DNA of 53,950 nucleotides. It comes from Alphaproteobacteria bacterium (lineage in GTDB: Bacteria > Pseudomonadota > Alphaproteobacteria > CAAGCB01 > CAG-977). Position 1 is the first letter of the stretch. Each line of letters starts with the position of its first letter. The position numbers were made by a program, and so were the translations under genes. The notes beneath the pieces are model-generated. The model saw only the letters and a list, made by a program, of their open reading frames with translations, made no database searches and was not told where the DNA came from. Positions 1 to 8,084 of this stretch are shown here, piece after piece. The DNA is taken from positions 1 to 53,950 of the forward strand of contig JAFYCE010000062.1 of assembly GCA_017539865.1 (NCBI GenBank). The letters are read 5' to 3'.

Positions 1-156
1 ATCAACAACCTGCAGTCCGGTGCCGACAAGTTGACGCTGGCTGACATGAACGAAGAAGGCGCCAACATGTTGGCTCTTCAGACACGTCAGCAGTTGGGCC
101 TCAACTCCTTGTCGCTGGCTTCTCAGGCTGCTCAAGGTGTGTTGCGTCTGTTCTAA
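1..156 (+). CDS. Flagellin, C-terminal end (partial)
   Basis: The reading frame is open from base 1 and stops with TAA at 154-156, giving the last 51 residues of a protein that begins outside the window. The sequence contains ANMLALQTRQQLGLNSLSLA and ends VLRLF. This is the classical flagellin C-terminal D0 helix, which packs in the filament core and carries the export and polymerisation determinants. The rest of the protein is not visible, so the flagellin class cannot be given. A strong terminator follows at once, so this is the last gene of its transcript. It shows that the organism is, or descends from, a motile bacterium. Confidence 0.9.
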   Translation: MNNLQSGADKLTLADMNEEGANMLALQTRQQLGLNSLSLASQAAQGVLRLF

Positions 157-181
157 TCGCTTTAAAGAGCTTACAAAAGGC

Positions 182-213
182 AAAGGCGGGGTTTTCCCCG
201 CCTTTGTTTTTTT
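182..213 (+). terminator. Rho-independent terminator after flagellin
   Basis: A perfect 10-bp stem (AAAGGCGGGG / CCCCGCCTTT) with a TTTT loop is followed by GTTTTTTT. It lies 26 bp after the flagellin stop. Confidence 0.93.
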
Positions 214-256
214 CAATAAAATCAAATCGTTATATGCGTTTTTCCATTCATCCCAC

Positions 257-284
257 TTGATTTTCACTTTTTTTCCATTATAAT
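257..284 (+). promoter_or_regulatory. Sigma-70-type promoter of the 363-aa gene
   Basis: TTGATT (257-262), a 16-bp spacer and TATAAT (279-284) place the transcript start near 291, leaving a leader of about 24 nt with a GAGGAG ribosome binding site at 301-306. The two related genes at 25273 and 50252 have promoters of the same design. Confidence 0.6.
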
Positions 285-314
285 TATTCTTTCTTTTTCA
301 GAGGAGAAACGGAA

Positions 315-1406
315 ATGGAATTGAATTGGCGTCCCGGAATGCCCAGAAAAGAAGAAAAAGAATTTTTTTCGGATTTCTTGGAAACATTACGCAATAACTA
401 TAATGTGCGTCACCAGCCCAGACTGTTCAATTTCAAATGGCGGAAAGACCCCGAACCCGAACCGTGGCTGCCTGTTTACGACGATATGGTATTAAGCTAT
501 CTGACGCCTAAGGAAATCAAAAAATACGAAGACGCCGGAGAAACTAAAAAAAATATGATTGATCGCGCAAAAAACATGATTTTCGAACAAGCGTGGAACA
601 ATCATAAACCATATGAGGATTTTCAAAACGACTCCGATTTTCTGGAAAAGAAAGAAGCTTTCAGAAAAAACTTCGAAAAAGACCCTGTTTATCACACATT
701 AAGCATCGTCGCGCACAAGGAAAGTTTCCGTTCCGAATATTCGGGGAAACCTGAAGCTTGGGAATATCCGGACGTTCTGGCGGAAATGGCTGAAAAAAAG
801 CGTAACATCCATTTGATGCCCGTTCAATACATGATGAGCGATAGCGCTATCGGAAGAAGATCTTGGGAAATATTGAAAAACAATAAATATTTCATTGATT
901 TCGACGCGGCGGACGATACCGTTTGCAGCGTTGATACGGAAAAGAAAAAAATCACTTTGAACGCTTCCGCTTCAAAAGAGGCTTGTGTTTTGTCATTGGT
1001 TCGTTCTGCCCGTCTTTTGATGCCGGACGAATACAGCAACACATCTTCCGTCGAAGCAACGGAAGCCCGCAAAGCCGATGCCGTATCGGCTCAACTGGCT
1101 TTTGCCGAAGAAATGCGCGTGAAAAATCCGAAAATTCTGGCTGTGTTTAAAGCTAACGGAAATGAATCTTTGTGTGATGCGTTTGATAAAACTTTGAATG
1201 AAACGAACGACTGGGACGCCGCCCGCTCGGCCGCCGTCGACAGCTATTTAAACAAAGTCGCACATGACCGTAAACCGTCTTCGAAAATCATTGCCAGAAT
1301 GTGCAAAAACGTATACGGACTAAGCTATTACATCCCGTCCGGAAGCAATTCAAACGATACTGTTCGCACTGCAATCACGGTAAAAAACAAACAACAGGGA
1401 CGATGA
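315..1406 (+). CDS. Metallopeptidase-like family protein lacking HExxH
   Basis: This is a 363-aa soluble protein with no signal peptide or membrane segment. By eye, its second half follows the plan of the proteins at 25273 and 50252. A beta-hairpin ending in KKKITLNASASKEACVLSLV is followed by a helix where the relative at 25273 has HEMTH and this one has RSARL. Next come an ARKADAVSAQ helix, resembling RLDRAKEAGA in the relative, and a segment NPKILAVFK that matches NPILMAYK. The first 170 residues are unrelated to the other two and are rich in charged residues. If the homology is right, this is a degenerate and probably non-catalytic member of a putative metallopeptidase family (possibly Pfam DUF6782). 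It has its own promoter, GAGGAG binding site and downstream hairpin, so it is monocistronic. Function is unknown. Confidence 0.85.
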   Translation: MELNWRPGMPRKEEKEFFSDFLETLRNNYNVRHQPRLFNFKWRKDPEPEPWLPVYDDMVLSYLTPKEIKKYEDAGETKKNMIDRAKNMIFEQAWNNHKPYEDFQNDSDFLEKKEAFRKNFEKDPVYHTLSIVAHKESFRSEYSGKPEAWEYPDVLAEMAEKKRNIHLMPVQYMMSDSAIGRRSWEILKNNKYFIDFDAADDTVCSVDTEKKKITLNASASKEACVLSLVRSARLLMPDEYSNTSSVEATEARKADAVSAQLAFAEEMRVKNPKILAVFKANGNESLCDAFDKTLNETNDWDAARSAAVDSYLNKVAHDRKPSSKIIARMCKNVYGLSYYIPSGSNSNDTVRTAITVKNKQQGR

Positions 1407-1421
1407 TTTTTTTCATACCGG

Positions 1422-1453
1422 AAACGGCGGAATTTTCAGATTCCGCCGTTTTA
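1422..1453 (+). terminator. Possible terminator hairpin
   Basis: A perfect 12-bp stem (AAACGGCGGAAT / ATTCCGCCGTTT, 1422-1433 and 1440-1451) has a 6-nt loop. The T-run after it is poor on both strands. It separates the plus-strand gene ending at 1406 from the converging rubrerythrin gene. Confidence 0.5.
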
Positions 1454-1479
1454 TCATCGTTTTCCCCGACGAAAAGCAG

Positions 1480-2055
1480 CTAATAGTTCTCTGCCGCGAT
1501 TTCGTAATATTCCTGTTTGTGCAGACAGGCGGGACAGATTTTCGGGGCTTCCGCGCCTTCGTGGACATAACCGCACTTGCGGCAACGCCATTTTTTCGGT
1601 TCCTCACGTTTGAAAACCCGCTCTTTTTGCATATTTTCCTGCAATTTGCGGTATCTCTGCCCGTGAAAGATTTCGGCGACGATCACCGCGCGATACATCT
1701 GCGCGATTTCAGGAAAACCCTCCTTTTCCGCCGTTTCGGCGCACATCGGATAAAGCTCTTTGTATTCGTGTTCCTCGCCTTTCGCCGCGTCATCAAGGTT
1801 TTCCAAAGTCGAACGGATCTGTCCCGCCGGATAGGTTCCCGTTACTTCCAAATCGCCGCCTTCAAGGAATTTGAACATACGCTTGGCGTGTTCCTTTTCC
1901 TGATCGGCCGTTTCCAGAAAAATCGCCGCGATCTGTTGATAGCCTTCCTTTTCGGCGACGCGCGCCCAGTAGGTGTATCGCATTCTGGCTTGCGATTCGC
2001 CCGCGAAAGTCATTAAAAGATTTTTTTCCGTTTGTGTTCCTTTGACAGATTTCAT
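1480..2055 (-). CDS. rbr: Rubrerythrin
   Basis: This 191-aa protein has the usual rubrerythrin length and layout. An N-terminal ferritin-like four-helix domain carries the di-iron ligands (E20 in GESQARMRY, E53 and H56 in EKEH, and a later E/H pair in AEIFHGQRY). A C-terminal rubredoxin domain has the four iron-binding cysteines C158, C161, C174 and C177. Rubrerythrins reduce hydrogen peroxide in the cytoplasm of anaerobes and microaerophiles, drawing electrons from rubredoxin or NAD(P)H systems. The start is supported by AAAGGAGAG upstream. It lies 29 bp after the EIICB gene and is probably transcribed with the PTS genes, which is an unusual partner. It agrees with the oxygen-sensitive hydrogenase encoded nearby. 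Confidence 0.95.
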   Translation of the reverse strand: MKSVKGTQTEKNLLMTFAGESQARMRYTYWARVAEKEGYQQIAAIFLETADQEKEHAKRMFKFLEGGDLEVTGTYPAGQIRSTLENLDDAAKGEEHEYKELYPMCAETAEKEGFPEIAQMYRAVIVAEIFHGQRYRKLQENMQKERVFKREEPKKWRCRKCGYVHEGAEAPKICPACLHKQEYYEIAAENY

Positions 2056-2084
2056 TTGTTTTTCTCTCCTTTAAAGTTAAAAAA

Positions 2085-3857
2085 TCACGGAATGAACGGC
2101 GACAGATAAATCAATCCGTTATCCACTTTGAACATCATTTCGACACCGGCTTCGCGCAACTTTCTTTCGTCCATCAAAGCCTTGTCTTTCAGCCTGATAT
2201 GAACGCCGCCGTCCGCCGCGTGTTCGCCGCTTTCGATGTTGTGTTCGCCCCCCAAAGCTTTTTCGACCGCTTCGGACAGGGAGAACTTCTTTTCCGATGG
2301 AACGGGAATGTCCCGCGAATGTGTCCGCAAGTATTCCTCCATATCGGTTTTCAGATTTTCGGAAGCCGTCCCGAAAACCGCCTGAACGCCGGAACCGACA
2401 CGCATAACGCCGGCCGCCCCCAACGCTTTCAGCTTGTCGTCGGACGCTTTTGAAGGGTCGTTTAAAATCAGGCGCAAGCGTGTGATGCAGGCGTCAAGGT
2501 TCTTGATATTTTCACGGCCGCCGAACGCTTCGACCAATTTTTCAGCCATTTTCATTTTATCGTCATGCCCTGCCAGAGCGGCCGCCTGCGCCATCGGAAC
2601 GACAGAGTCCTCGTCCCGTCCGGGGGTCTTCATGTTAAACGCCGTGATGACAACGCGGAAAACGATGTAATACAAAACGGCGTAAACCGGCCCCAGAATG
2701 AAAACTATCCACGGCTTCGTATCAAGAGCATAAAACAATGCAAAGTCGATCGCGCCCTGCGAAAACGTGTAACCGATATGCGCGCCGACCAGATTTATCA
2801 GCGCAAAAGCCGATCCGACCATAACGGCGTGAATGAAATAGAGCATCGGCGCGACGAACAGAAAAGAAAATTCCAGCGGTTCCGTGATGCCCGTTAAAAA
2901 CGACGTCAACGCCGCGGACGCCATAATGCCGCTGACTTTCAAGCGATTTTCAGGCTTGGCGGTATGCAGAATCGCCAGCGCCGCCGCCGGCAGTCCGAAC
3001 ATCTTGATCAGGAAACCTCCGCCCAAAATGCCGGCCGTCTTGTCGCCTGCGAAAAAGCGGGGAATGTCGCCGGTAACGACTTCGCCCAGCTTGTTCGTGT
3101 AAGACCCGATTTCAAAAAAGAACGGCACGTTCCAGATATGATGAAGCCCGAACGGCAACAACAGCCTTTCAACAAAGCCGTAAGTGGCTCCCGCGACCGT
3201 CGGCGCGCTGTACGCCGCCCACATTGAAAACTCGCTGATTTTTTCCTGAATCGGCGGCCAGAACAGGCTTAAAAACACGCCGAGCACAATCGCCACCAAA
3301 GAGGTAATGATTGGAACGGAACGCTTTCCCGCGAAAAATCCCAAATAAGGCGGCAGCTGGATTCTGTAAAATCTTTTATAGATGTAAGCCGCGACGACGC
3401 CGACGAACAGACCGCCGAAAACGCCCGTTTCAATCGTCTTGATGCCCATATTCGTCGCAACGATTTTTCGGGCGAACGCAACGTCGTAATCCAACGACTG
3501 CGCCAGAACGCCCAACGTTTCCCGACCTTCGGAAACGTGGAACCACAACACGTCCGCCATGACGCCCATTGTCGCCAACATCACGATAAAGCCCGTCACC
3601 GCCGCCAACGCCGCAACACCGTCGTTATCCGTCAGCCCCAACGTCGTACCGATAGCGAAAATCAACGGCATATTGGCAAAAATCACATTGCCGCTTTGAC
3701 TCATGATTTGCGGAATAATTGGCGGAAGCCATGAAATTTCCGCCGTCAACAGTCCCGACCCGATGCCCAAAAGCAATCCCGCAACAGGCAGGACGGCAAC
3801 AGGCAGCATCAGGGATTTTCCGATTTGCTGTAAGAACATAAACACCTTTTTAATCAT
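2085..3857 (-). CDS. ptsG: PTS glucose-type EIICB permease
   Basis: This 590-aa membrane protein phosphorylates its sugar during import. The EIIC part (about residues 1-390) is multi-spanning and very close in wording to E. coli Pts[31 protein letters not shown], the [10 protein letters not shown] signature. An EIIB domain follows, with the phosphorylated cysteine in [10 protein letters not shown]. Beyond it lies an extra domain of about 75 residues (from [18 protein letters not shown] to the end) that looks like a second EIIB copy without the cysteine. The sugar is probably glucose, but N-acetylglucosamine cannot be excluded, because EIIA-HPr-EI fusions are often NagF. It starts 3 bp after the stop of the EIIA-HPr-EI gene, with GGGGAGA as ribosome binding site, so the two are translationally coupled. 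Confidence 0.93.
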   Translation of the reverse strand: MIKKVFMFLQQIGKSLMLPVAVLPVAGLLLGIGSGLLTAEISWLPPIIPQIMSQSGNVIFANMPLIFAIGTTLGLTDNDGVAALAAVTGFIVMLATMGVMADVLWFHVSEGRETLGVLAQSLDYDVAFARKIVATNMGIKTIETGVFGGLFVGVVAAYIYKRFYRIQLPPYLGFFAGKRSVPIITSLVAIVLGVFLSLFWPPIQEKISEFSMWAAYSAPTVAGATYGFVERLLLPFGLHHIWNVPFFFEIGSYTNKLGEVVTGDIPRFFAGDKTAGILGGGFLIKMFGLPAAALAILHTAKPENRLKVSGIMASAALTSFLTGITEPLEFSFLFVAPMLYFIHAVMVGSAFALINLVGAHIGYTFSQGAIDFALFYALDTKPWIVFILGPVYAVLYYIVFRVVITAFNMKTPGRDEDSVVPMAQAAALAGHDDKMKMAEKLVEAFGGRENIKNLDACITRLRLILNDPSKASDDKLKALGAAGVMRVGSGVQAVFGTASENLKTDMEEYLRTHSRDIPVPSEKKFSLSEAVEKALGGEHNIESGEHAADGGVHIRLKDKALMDERKLREAGVEMMFKVDNGLIYLSPFIP

Positions 3858-3860
3858 AAT

Positions 3861-6395
3861 TCATTCTCCCCGACCGGATAAAAATTCTTCTACGATTTTA
3901 TGAACGGCAGAGGCCGTTTCCTGCCCGACGGCCAGCCTTGCCAAATCTTCACACCTTGCAAACGACAAAGAACGTATTTGCGCTTTGATAGCCGGAATCA
4001 AAGGCGGCACAACACTTAATTCTTTCACGCCCAGACCAATCAGAACGGGGACGGCTTTTTCCTCGCCCGCCATCGCGCCGCAGACGCCGACCCATTTGCC
4101 ATGCTTTTTCGCCCCCTCAACCGTCATTTGAATCATGCGCAGAACGGCGGGATGCAAGCCGTCCGACAACTCCGCCAACAACGGATTGCCCCGATCGCTT
4201 GCCATAACGTATTGGGTCAGGTCGTTCGTGCCGATTGAAAAGAAATCGACATAAGGGGCTAACACATCCGCCGTTATCGCCGCTGCGGGGATTTCAATCA
4301 TAATGCCCGTTTCGACCGCCGGAGCGTTCATCAGTTCCCGTTCTTCCGCAACGATTTGCTTGGCAAGTTTCAACTCCTCCAGCGTCGTCACCATCGGAAA
4401 CATAATACGGATTTTGGTCTTGTCCGCAGCTTTTAAAATCGCCCTGATTTGAGAGCGAAACAGCGCCTGATGACGCAGACTTAAGCGCAATCCGCGCACA
4501 CCAAGGAACGGATTGGCTTCCTCCGGTTCTTTGATATAGGGCAGTTCCTTGTCTCCGCCGACATCCAGCGTTCTGACAATTACGGATTTATTTTTACCGA
4601 TGATTTCGGCAATTTTACCATAAACGGCCGCTTGCTCCGGTTCGCTTGGCGCTTCCTGCCGGCTCAAGAATAAAAACTCCGAGCGCAAAAGTCCGACCGC
4701 CTCCCCGCCGGAAGAAACGACGCGGCTGGTGTCTTCCGCGCTGCCGACATTGCCCGCGATTTCCAGACGAACGCCATCCGTCGTAATCGCCGGTTCGTTT
4801 CTTTTCTGAAACAGCTCCGCCTGCGTCCGGTGTTCCTTTTCTTTGTGCCGCAGAACGTCTTTTTTTTCTTTTTCATCGGGATTCAAATGCAATTCCCCTT
4901 TTCCGCCGTCCAGCAAAACGGGCGTGCCGTTGATGATGTTCAACACTTTTTCCGACAATCCCGAAACGGCGGGCAACATCATCGAACGCGCCAAAATCGC
5001 CGCATGCGATGACGCTCCGCCAACAACGGTCGCAAACCCCGCCACCTTTGTTTTATCAAGCAAAGCTGTGTCGGAAGGCGTCAGCTCCCGCGTAATGATA
5101 ATCGCATTGTCGGGCAAACTGATTCTTTGTTCCGCCGTTCCCGTCAACAGTCTTAGCACGCGCTTTCCGACATCCTGCAAATCCGCCGCGCGGCCGGCCA
5201 ACAAAGCGTTTTTCATTTCCGAAAACTGCCGCGCCTGCTTGTTGATTGTCTGCTGCCACGCAAAAGCGGCGCTTCGGCCGTCCTCAATCAATTTTTGAGC
5301 GTTTTCAAGCAATTCCGGATCTCCCAGTAATTCCTGATGAGCGATGAAGATTGCGGCTTTATCCGGCTCCGACTTTTTCATCATCTTTTCACTTAAATCG
5401 GCCAATTCATCGGACGCTTCGGACAACGCATTCATCAGTTTTTCCTTTTCTTTGGACGGCGGCGCGCCGAATTCCTCGACATCGAAAGCGGCGTCTTTCA
5501 ACTGAACAGCCACGCCGACCGCCGTTCCCGAAGACGCCGCTATCCCGAAAAACAGATTTTCCCTATCCGCATCTTTTGAAACGTTTTCTTCGATCAAAAC
5601 AGGAGCTTGAGTCAGTTCCTCGCCCAAACCCGTTTCAATCATCGGAATCAGCTTTTTCATCGCTTCGGTTGCGTCATAGCCGTCCGCCGTCAGGCGTACA
5701 TGATCGCCGTTCTTGATATCCAAGGCCATCACGGCGGTCAGACTTTTGGCGTTTGCTTTTTTATCGCCGAAAACCAGTTCGATTTCACAATTAAACCGCT
5801 TGGCCGCATTGACCAGAACGGCAGCGGGACGCGCATGAAGCCCGACCGGATTTTTGATTTCGATCTTCCATGATTCCGTCTTCATCCCTTTAACGGACGG
5901 CATCGGAATGATTTGCGCCTCTTTTTTCAGAGCGACCGTTAAAATTACATCTTTGCCCGCCGTCACATTTTTGTTTGTCATTGCCGTAACGCCGGTTGTC
6001 TGCTCCATATTTGCGACGACGATTTCCGTTAAAAGACTTTTCCCGTTTTTTTCGATGACTTCCGGCTGAAAAGCAATCAGACAATCGCCTTTTCTGACTT
6101 TCTGTCCGACGGACACTTTCAAATCAAAACCGGTTCCTTTCAACAAAACCGTATCCAAACCGACGTGCATCAAAACATCGATGCCCTGCTCCGTCCGCAT
6201 GGTCAGAGCGTGCTTGGACGAATGAATGTTGACGATTGTTCCGTCACACGGCGCGCACAGCATAAACGAGGACGGTGCGATCGAAATACCGTCTCCGATT
6301 GTTTTTTGCGCGAACACCATGTCCGGCACGGTTTCGATCGACTGCGTCTTTCCCGAAACAGGGGCATAAAGTTCCAATATTTTATCTTTAATCAT
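3861..6395 (-). CDS. PTS multiphosphoryl transfer protein, EIIA-HPr-EI fusion
   Basis: This 844-aa cytoplasmic protein carries the whole phosphorelay from phosphoenolpyruvate to the membrane EIIB. The EIIA-Glc-type domain (about 1-160) has active histidine H77 in LMHVGLDTV. HPr (about 173-260) has H187 in NPVGLHARPA. Enzyme I (about 285 to the end) has the phosphohistidine motif GGASSHAAILARS and the C-terminal VGVCGAMAG with the catalytic cysteine. The ATG at 6395 is preferred because GGGAG lies 7 nt upstream; an upstream in-frame start would add 23 residues without any family similarity. The same domain order occurs in NagF-type proteins of alphaproteobacteria. It is the first gene of the operon with EIICB and rubrerythrin. 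Confidence 0.94.
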   Translation of the reverse strand: MIKDKILELYAPVSGKTQSIETVPDMVFAQKTIGDGISIAPSSFMLCAPCDGTIVNIHSSKHALTMRTEQGIDVLMHVGLDTVLLKGTGFDLKVSVGQKVRKGDCLIAFQPEVIEKNGKSLLTEIVVANMEQTTGVTAMTNKNVTAGKDVILTVALKKEAQIIPMPSVKGMKTESWKIEIKNPVGLHARPAAVLVNAAKRFNCEIELVFGDKKANAKSLTAVMALDIKNGDHVRLTADGYDATEAMKKLIPMIETGLGEELTQAPVLIEENVSKDADRENLFFGIAASSGTAVGVAVQLKDAAFDVEEFGAPPSKEKEKLMNALSEASDELADLSEKMMKKSEPDKAAIFIAHQELLGDPELLENAQKLIEDGRSAAFAWQQTINKQARQFSEMKNALLAGRAADLQDVGKRVLRLLTGTAEQRISLPDNAIIITRELTPSDTALLDKTKVAGFATVVGGASSHAAILARSMMLPAVSGLSEKVLNIINGTPVLLDGGKGELHLNPDEKEKKDVLRHKEKEHRTQAELFQKRNEPAITTDGVRLEIAGNVGSAEDTSRVVSSGGEAVGLLRSEFLFLSRQEAPSEPEQAAVYGKIAEIIGKNKSVIVRTLDVGGDKELPYIKEPEEANPFLGVRGLRLSLRHQALFRSQIRAILKAADKTKIRIMFPMVTTLEELKLAKQIVAEERELMNAPAVETGIMIEIPAAAITADVLAPYVDFFSIGTNDLTQYVMASDRGNPLLAELSDGLHPAVLRMIQMTVEGAKKHGKWVGVCGAMAGEEKAVPVLIGLGVKELSVVPPLIPAIKAQIRSLSFARCEDLARLAVGQETASAVHKIVEEFLSGRGE

Positions 6396-6460
6396 AGAAA
6401 TCTCCCGCAAAAAATTTTCTTCAAAGTTTACGGAAAAAATCCGCGCTTTCCCAGACGGCA

Positions 6461-6487
6461 ACAAGGCTATAAACCCCTTGTATACAA
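6461..6487. promoter_or_regulatory. Palindromic candidate operator between PTS and hydrogenase genes
   Basis: In the 181-bp divergent spacer there is a perfect 10-bp palindrome TTGTATACAA (6478-6487). It partly overlaps an inverted repeat ACAAGG / CCTTGT (6461-6466 and 6476-6481). The size and symmetry suit a repressor dimer, for instance of the GntR type, but the regulator is not in the window. Confidence 0.35.
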
Positions 6488-6576
6488 AGACTTTTTAAGC
6501 AAAATTTTTATTTGCTTTTCTTTCGCTGCGTTTGCGGGTAAAAATAGAAAAAACAACACTGCGGGATTGCGCCATT

Positions 6577-8043
6577 ATGGAAATCAGAGATAACGCCAAG
6601 TACTTTCGTCGGGAAATTCTCGTCCGCCTGATACGGTCTTTTTTAAAAAACAGGCTTGTTCTGGACGTGGATAAAATCCCCGTTGAAATCCTGCCGATGC
6701 GTCAGGCCGCCTATCGTTGCTGCATCTACAAAGAGCGTGCGATTTTGCGCACGCGCTGTCTGGCCGCTCTGGGCTTTCGGGTCGAAGAAGACGACGAAGT
6801 TACGCCTTTGTCCGAATACGCCCGCCGCGCTTTGAAACGGGAAAAGCCGATTCCGCCCGTTATGACGGTTTTGGATATTGCCTGCAACGAATGCGTGACG
6901 TCGCGCTATGTCGTGACCGAGTTGTGCCAAAGCTGTCTGGCTAGAGCATGCGCTCTGGCGTGTCCGTTCAACGCGATCGACATCAGCAAAGGCCCCGCCC
7001 GTATTGATCCCGACAAATGCAAAAGCTGCGGCAAATGCAAAGAAGCTTGTCCGTATCAAGCCATCATGAAACGCGTCGTGCCGTGCGAGAATGCCTGTCC
7101 TGTCGGTGCAATCAGACGCGGAACGGCGGGACGCGCGGAAATAGACTTTACGAAATGCGTTTCCTGCGGTCAATGCATGCGCGCCTGTCCGTTCGGTGCC
7201 GTTGTCGAGCGCTCTCAAATCATTGACATTTTAAAAGCGATGCTGACGGACAAGAAAAAAATGGTTGCCATGCTTGCCCCTGCGATCGCCGGCCAGTTCT
7301 CGGGAACAGTCAAACAAGTTATTTCCGCCTTACGGGCGATCGGTTTTTCAAGTGTCATTGAAGTCGCTGTCGGCGCGGATATCACGACACGCAATGAAGC
7401 GAAAGAATTCATTGAACGCATGGAAAAGGGCGATGCTTTTATGACGACGTCGTGCTGTCCGGGCTATATTGAAACGGTGAAACGGCACGTCCCCGAACTA
7501 AAAAAATTCGTTTCCGACACGGCGACGCCGATGCACTACACGGCGGAACTGGCAAAAAAAGACCCGCAAGCCGTCACCGTCTTTATCGGGCCTTGCGTTG
7601 CGAAACGGTATGAAGGATTGAACGATCCCCTGATTGATTTTGTGATGACGTTTGAGGAATTGGACGCTTTATTTGAAGCGACGCAAATCAGCGTTTCCGA
7701 CTTTACGGAGGCGGACTTTGACGTCCTGCCGTCCGCGCAGGGACGCGGTTTCGCGGTAACGGGCGGCGTCGCGGCGGCGGTCAATGCCGTTGTCAACGGC
7801 CGTGTCGAAATAAAACCCGTCTGCATTAACGGCATCAAGCCCGCGATGTTAAGACTGTTCAAGACCTATCCGAACGGCAAAGCCCCCGGCAACCTGATCG
7901 AAATGATGACATGCGAAGGCGGATGCATCGCCGGTGCAGGCGTCGTTCGCCCGGCCAAAAAAACAATCAAAGACGTCGAAAAATTTGCCGCCGAAGCGCA
8001 GTCGATTACGCCGGACGAAGAAAAAAATAGAAAGCCTTTTTAA
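6577..8043 (+). CDS. Monomeric [FeFe] hydrogenase, group B type
   Basis: This 488-aa cytoplasmic protein interconverts protons and H2. The N-terminal region (about 1-105) is unusual. It is followed by a cysteine-rich ferredoxin-like segment (CQSC at 117-120, CKSCGKCKEACP, CVSCGQCMRACP) holding [4Fe-4S] clusters. The H-cluster domain has all three signatures: TTSCCPGY (C293 and C294), IGPC (C340) and TCEGGC (C446, C450). The proton-relay cysteine C293 is also kept. There is no N-terminal [2Fe-2S] domain, and the length and motif spelling fit the group B monomeric enzymes of fermenters. The ATG at 6577 is preferred to a TTG at 6532, although its ribosome binding site is weak. The HydE, HydF and HydG maturases are not in the window. 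Confidence 0.9.
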   Translation: MEIRDNAKYFRREILVRLIRSFLKNRLVLDVDKIPVEILPMRQAAYRCCIYKERAILRTRCLAALGFRVEEDDEVTPLSEYARRALKREKPIPPVMTVLDIACNECVTSRYVVTELCQSCLARACALACPFNAIDISKGPARIDPDKCKSCGKCKEACPYQAIMKRVVPCENACPVGAIRRGTAGRAEIDFTKCVSCGQCMRACPFGAVVERSQIIDILKAMLTDKKKMVAMLAPAIAGQFSGTVKQVISALRAIGFSSVIEVAVGADITTRNEAKEFIERMEKGDAFMTTSCCPGYIETVKRHVPELKKFVSDTATPMHYTAELAKKDPQAVTVFIGPCVAKRYEGLNDPLIDFVMTFEELDALFEATQISVSDFTEADFDVLPSAQGRGFAVTGGVAAAVNAVVNGRVEIKPVCINGIKPAMLRLFKTYPNGKAPGNLIEMMTCEGGCIAGAGVVRPAKKTIKDVEKFAAEAQSITPDEEKNRKPF

Positions 8044-8084
8044 GCCGCACGTTTTACACGTGACCCGCTTTTTGGAGAGACCCC

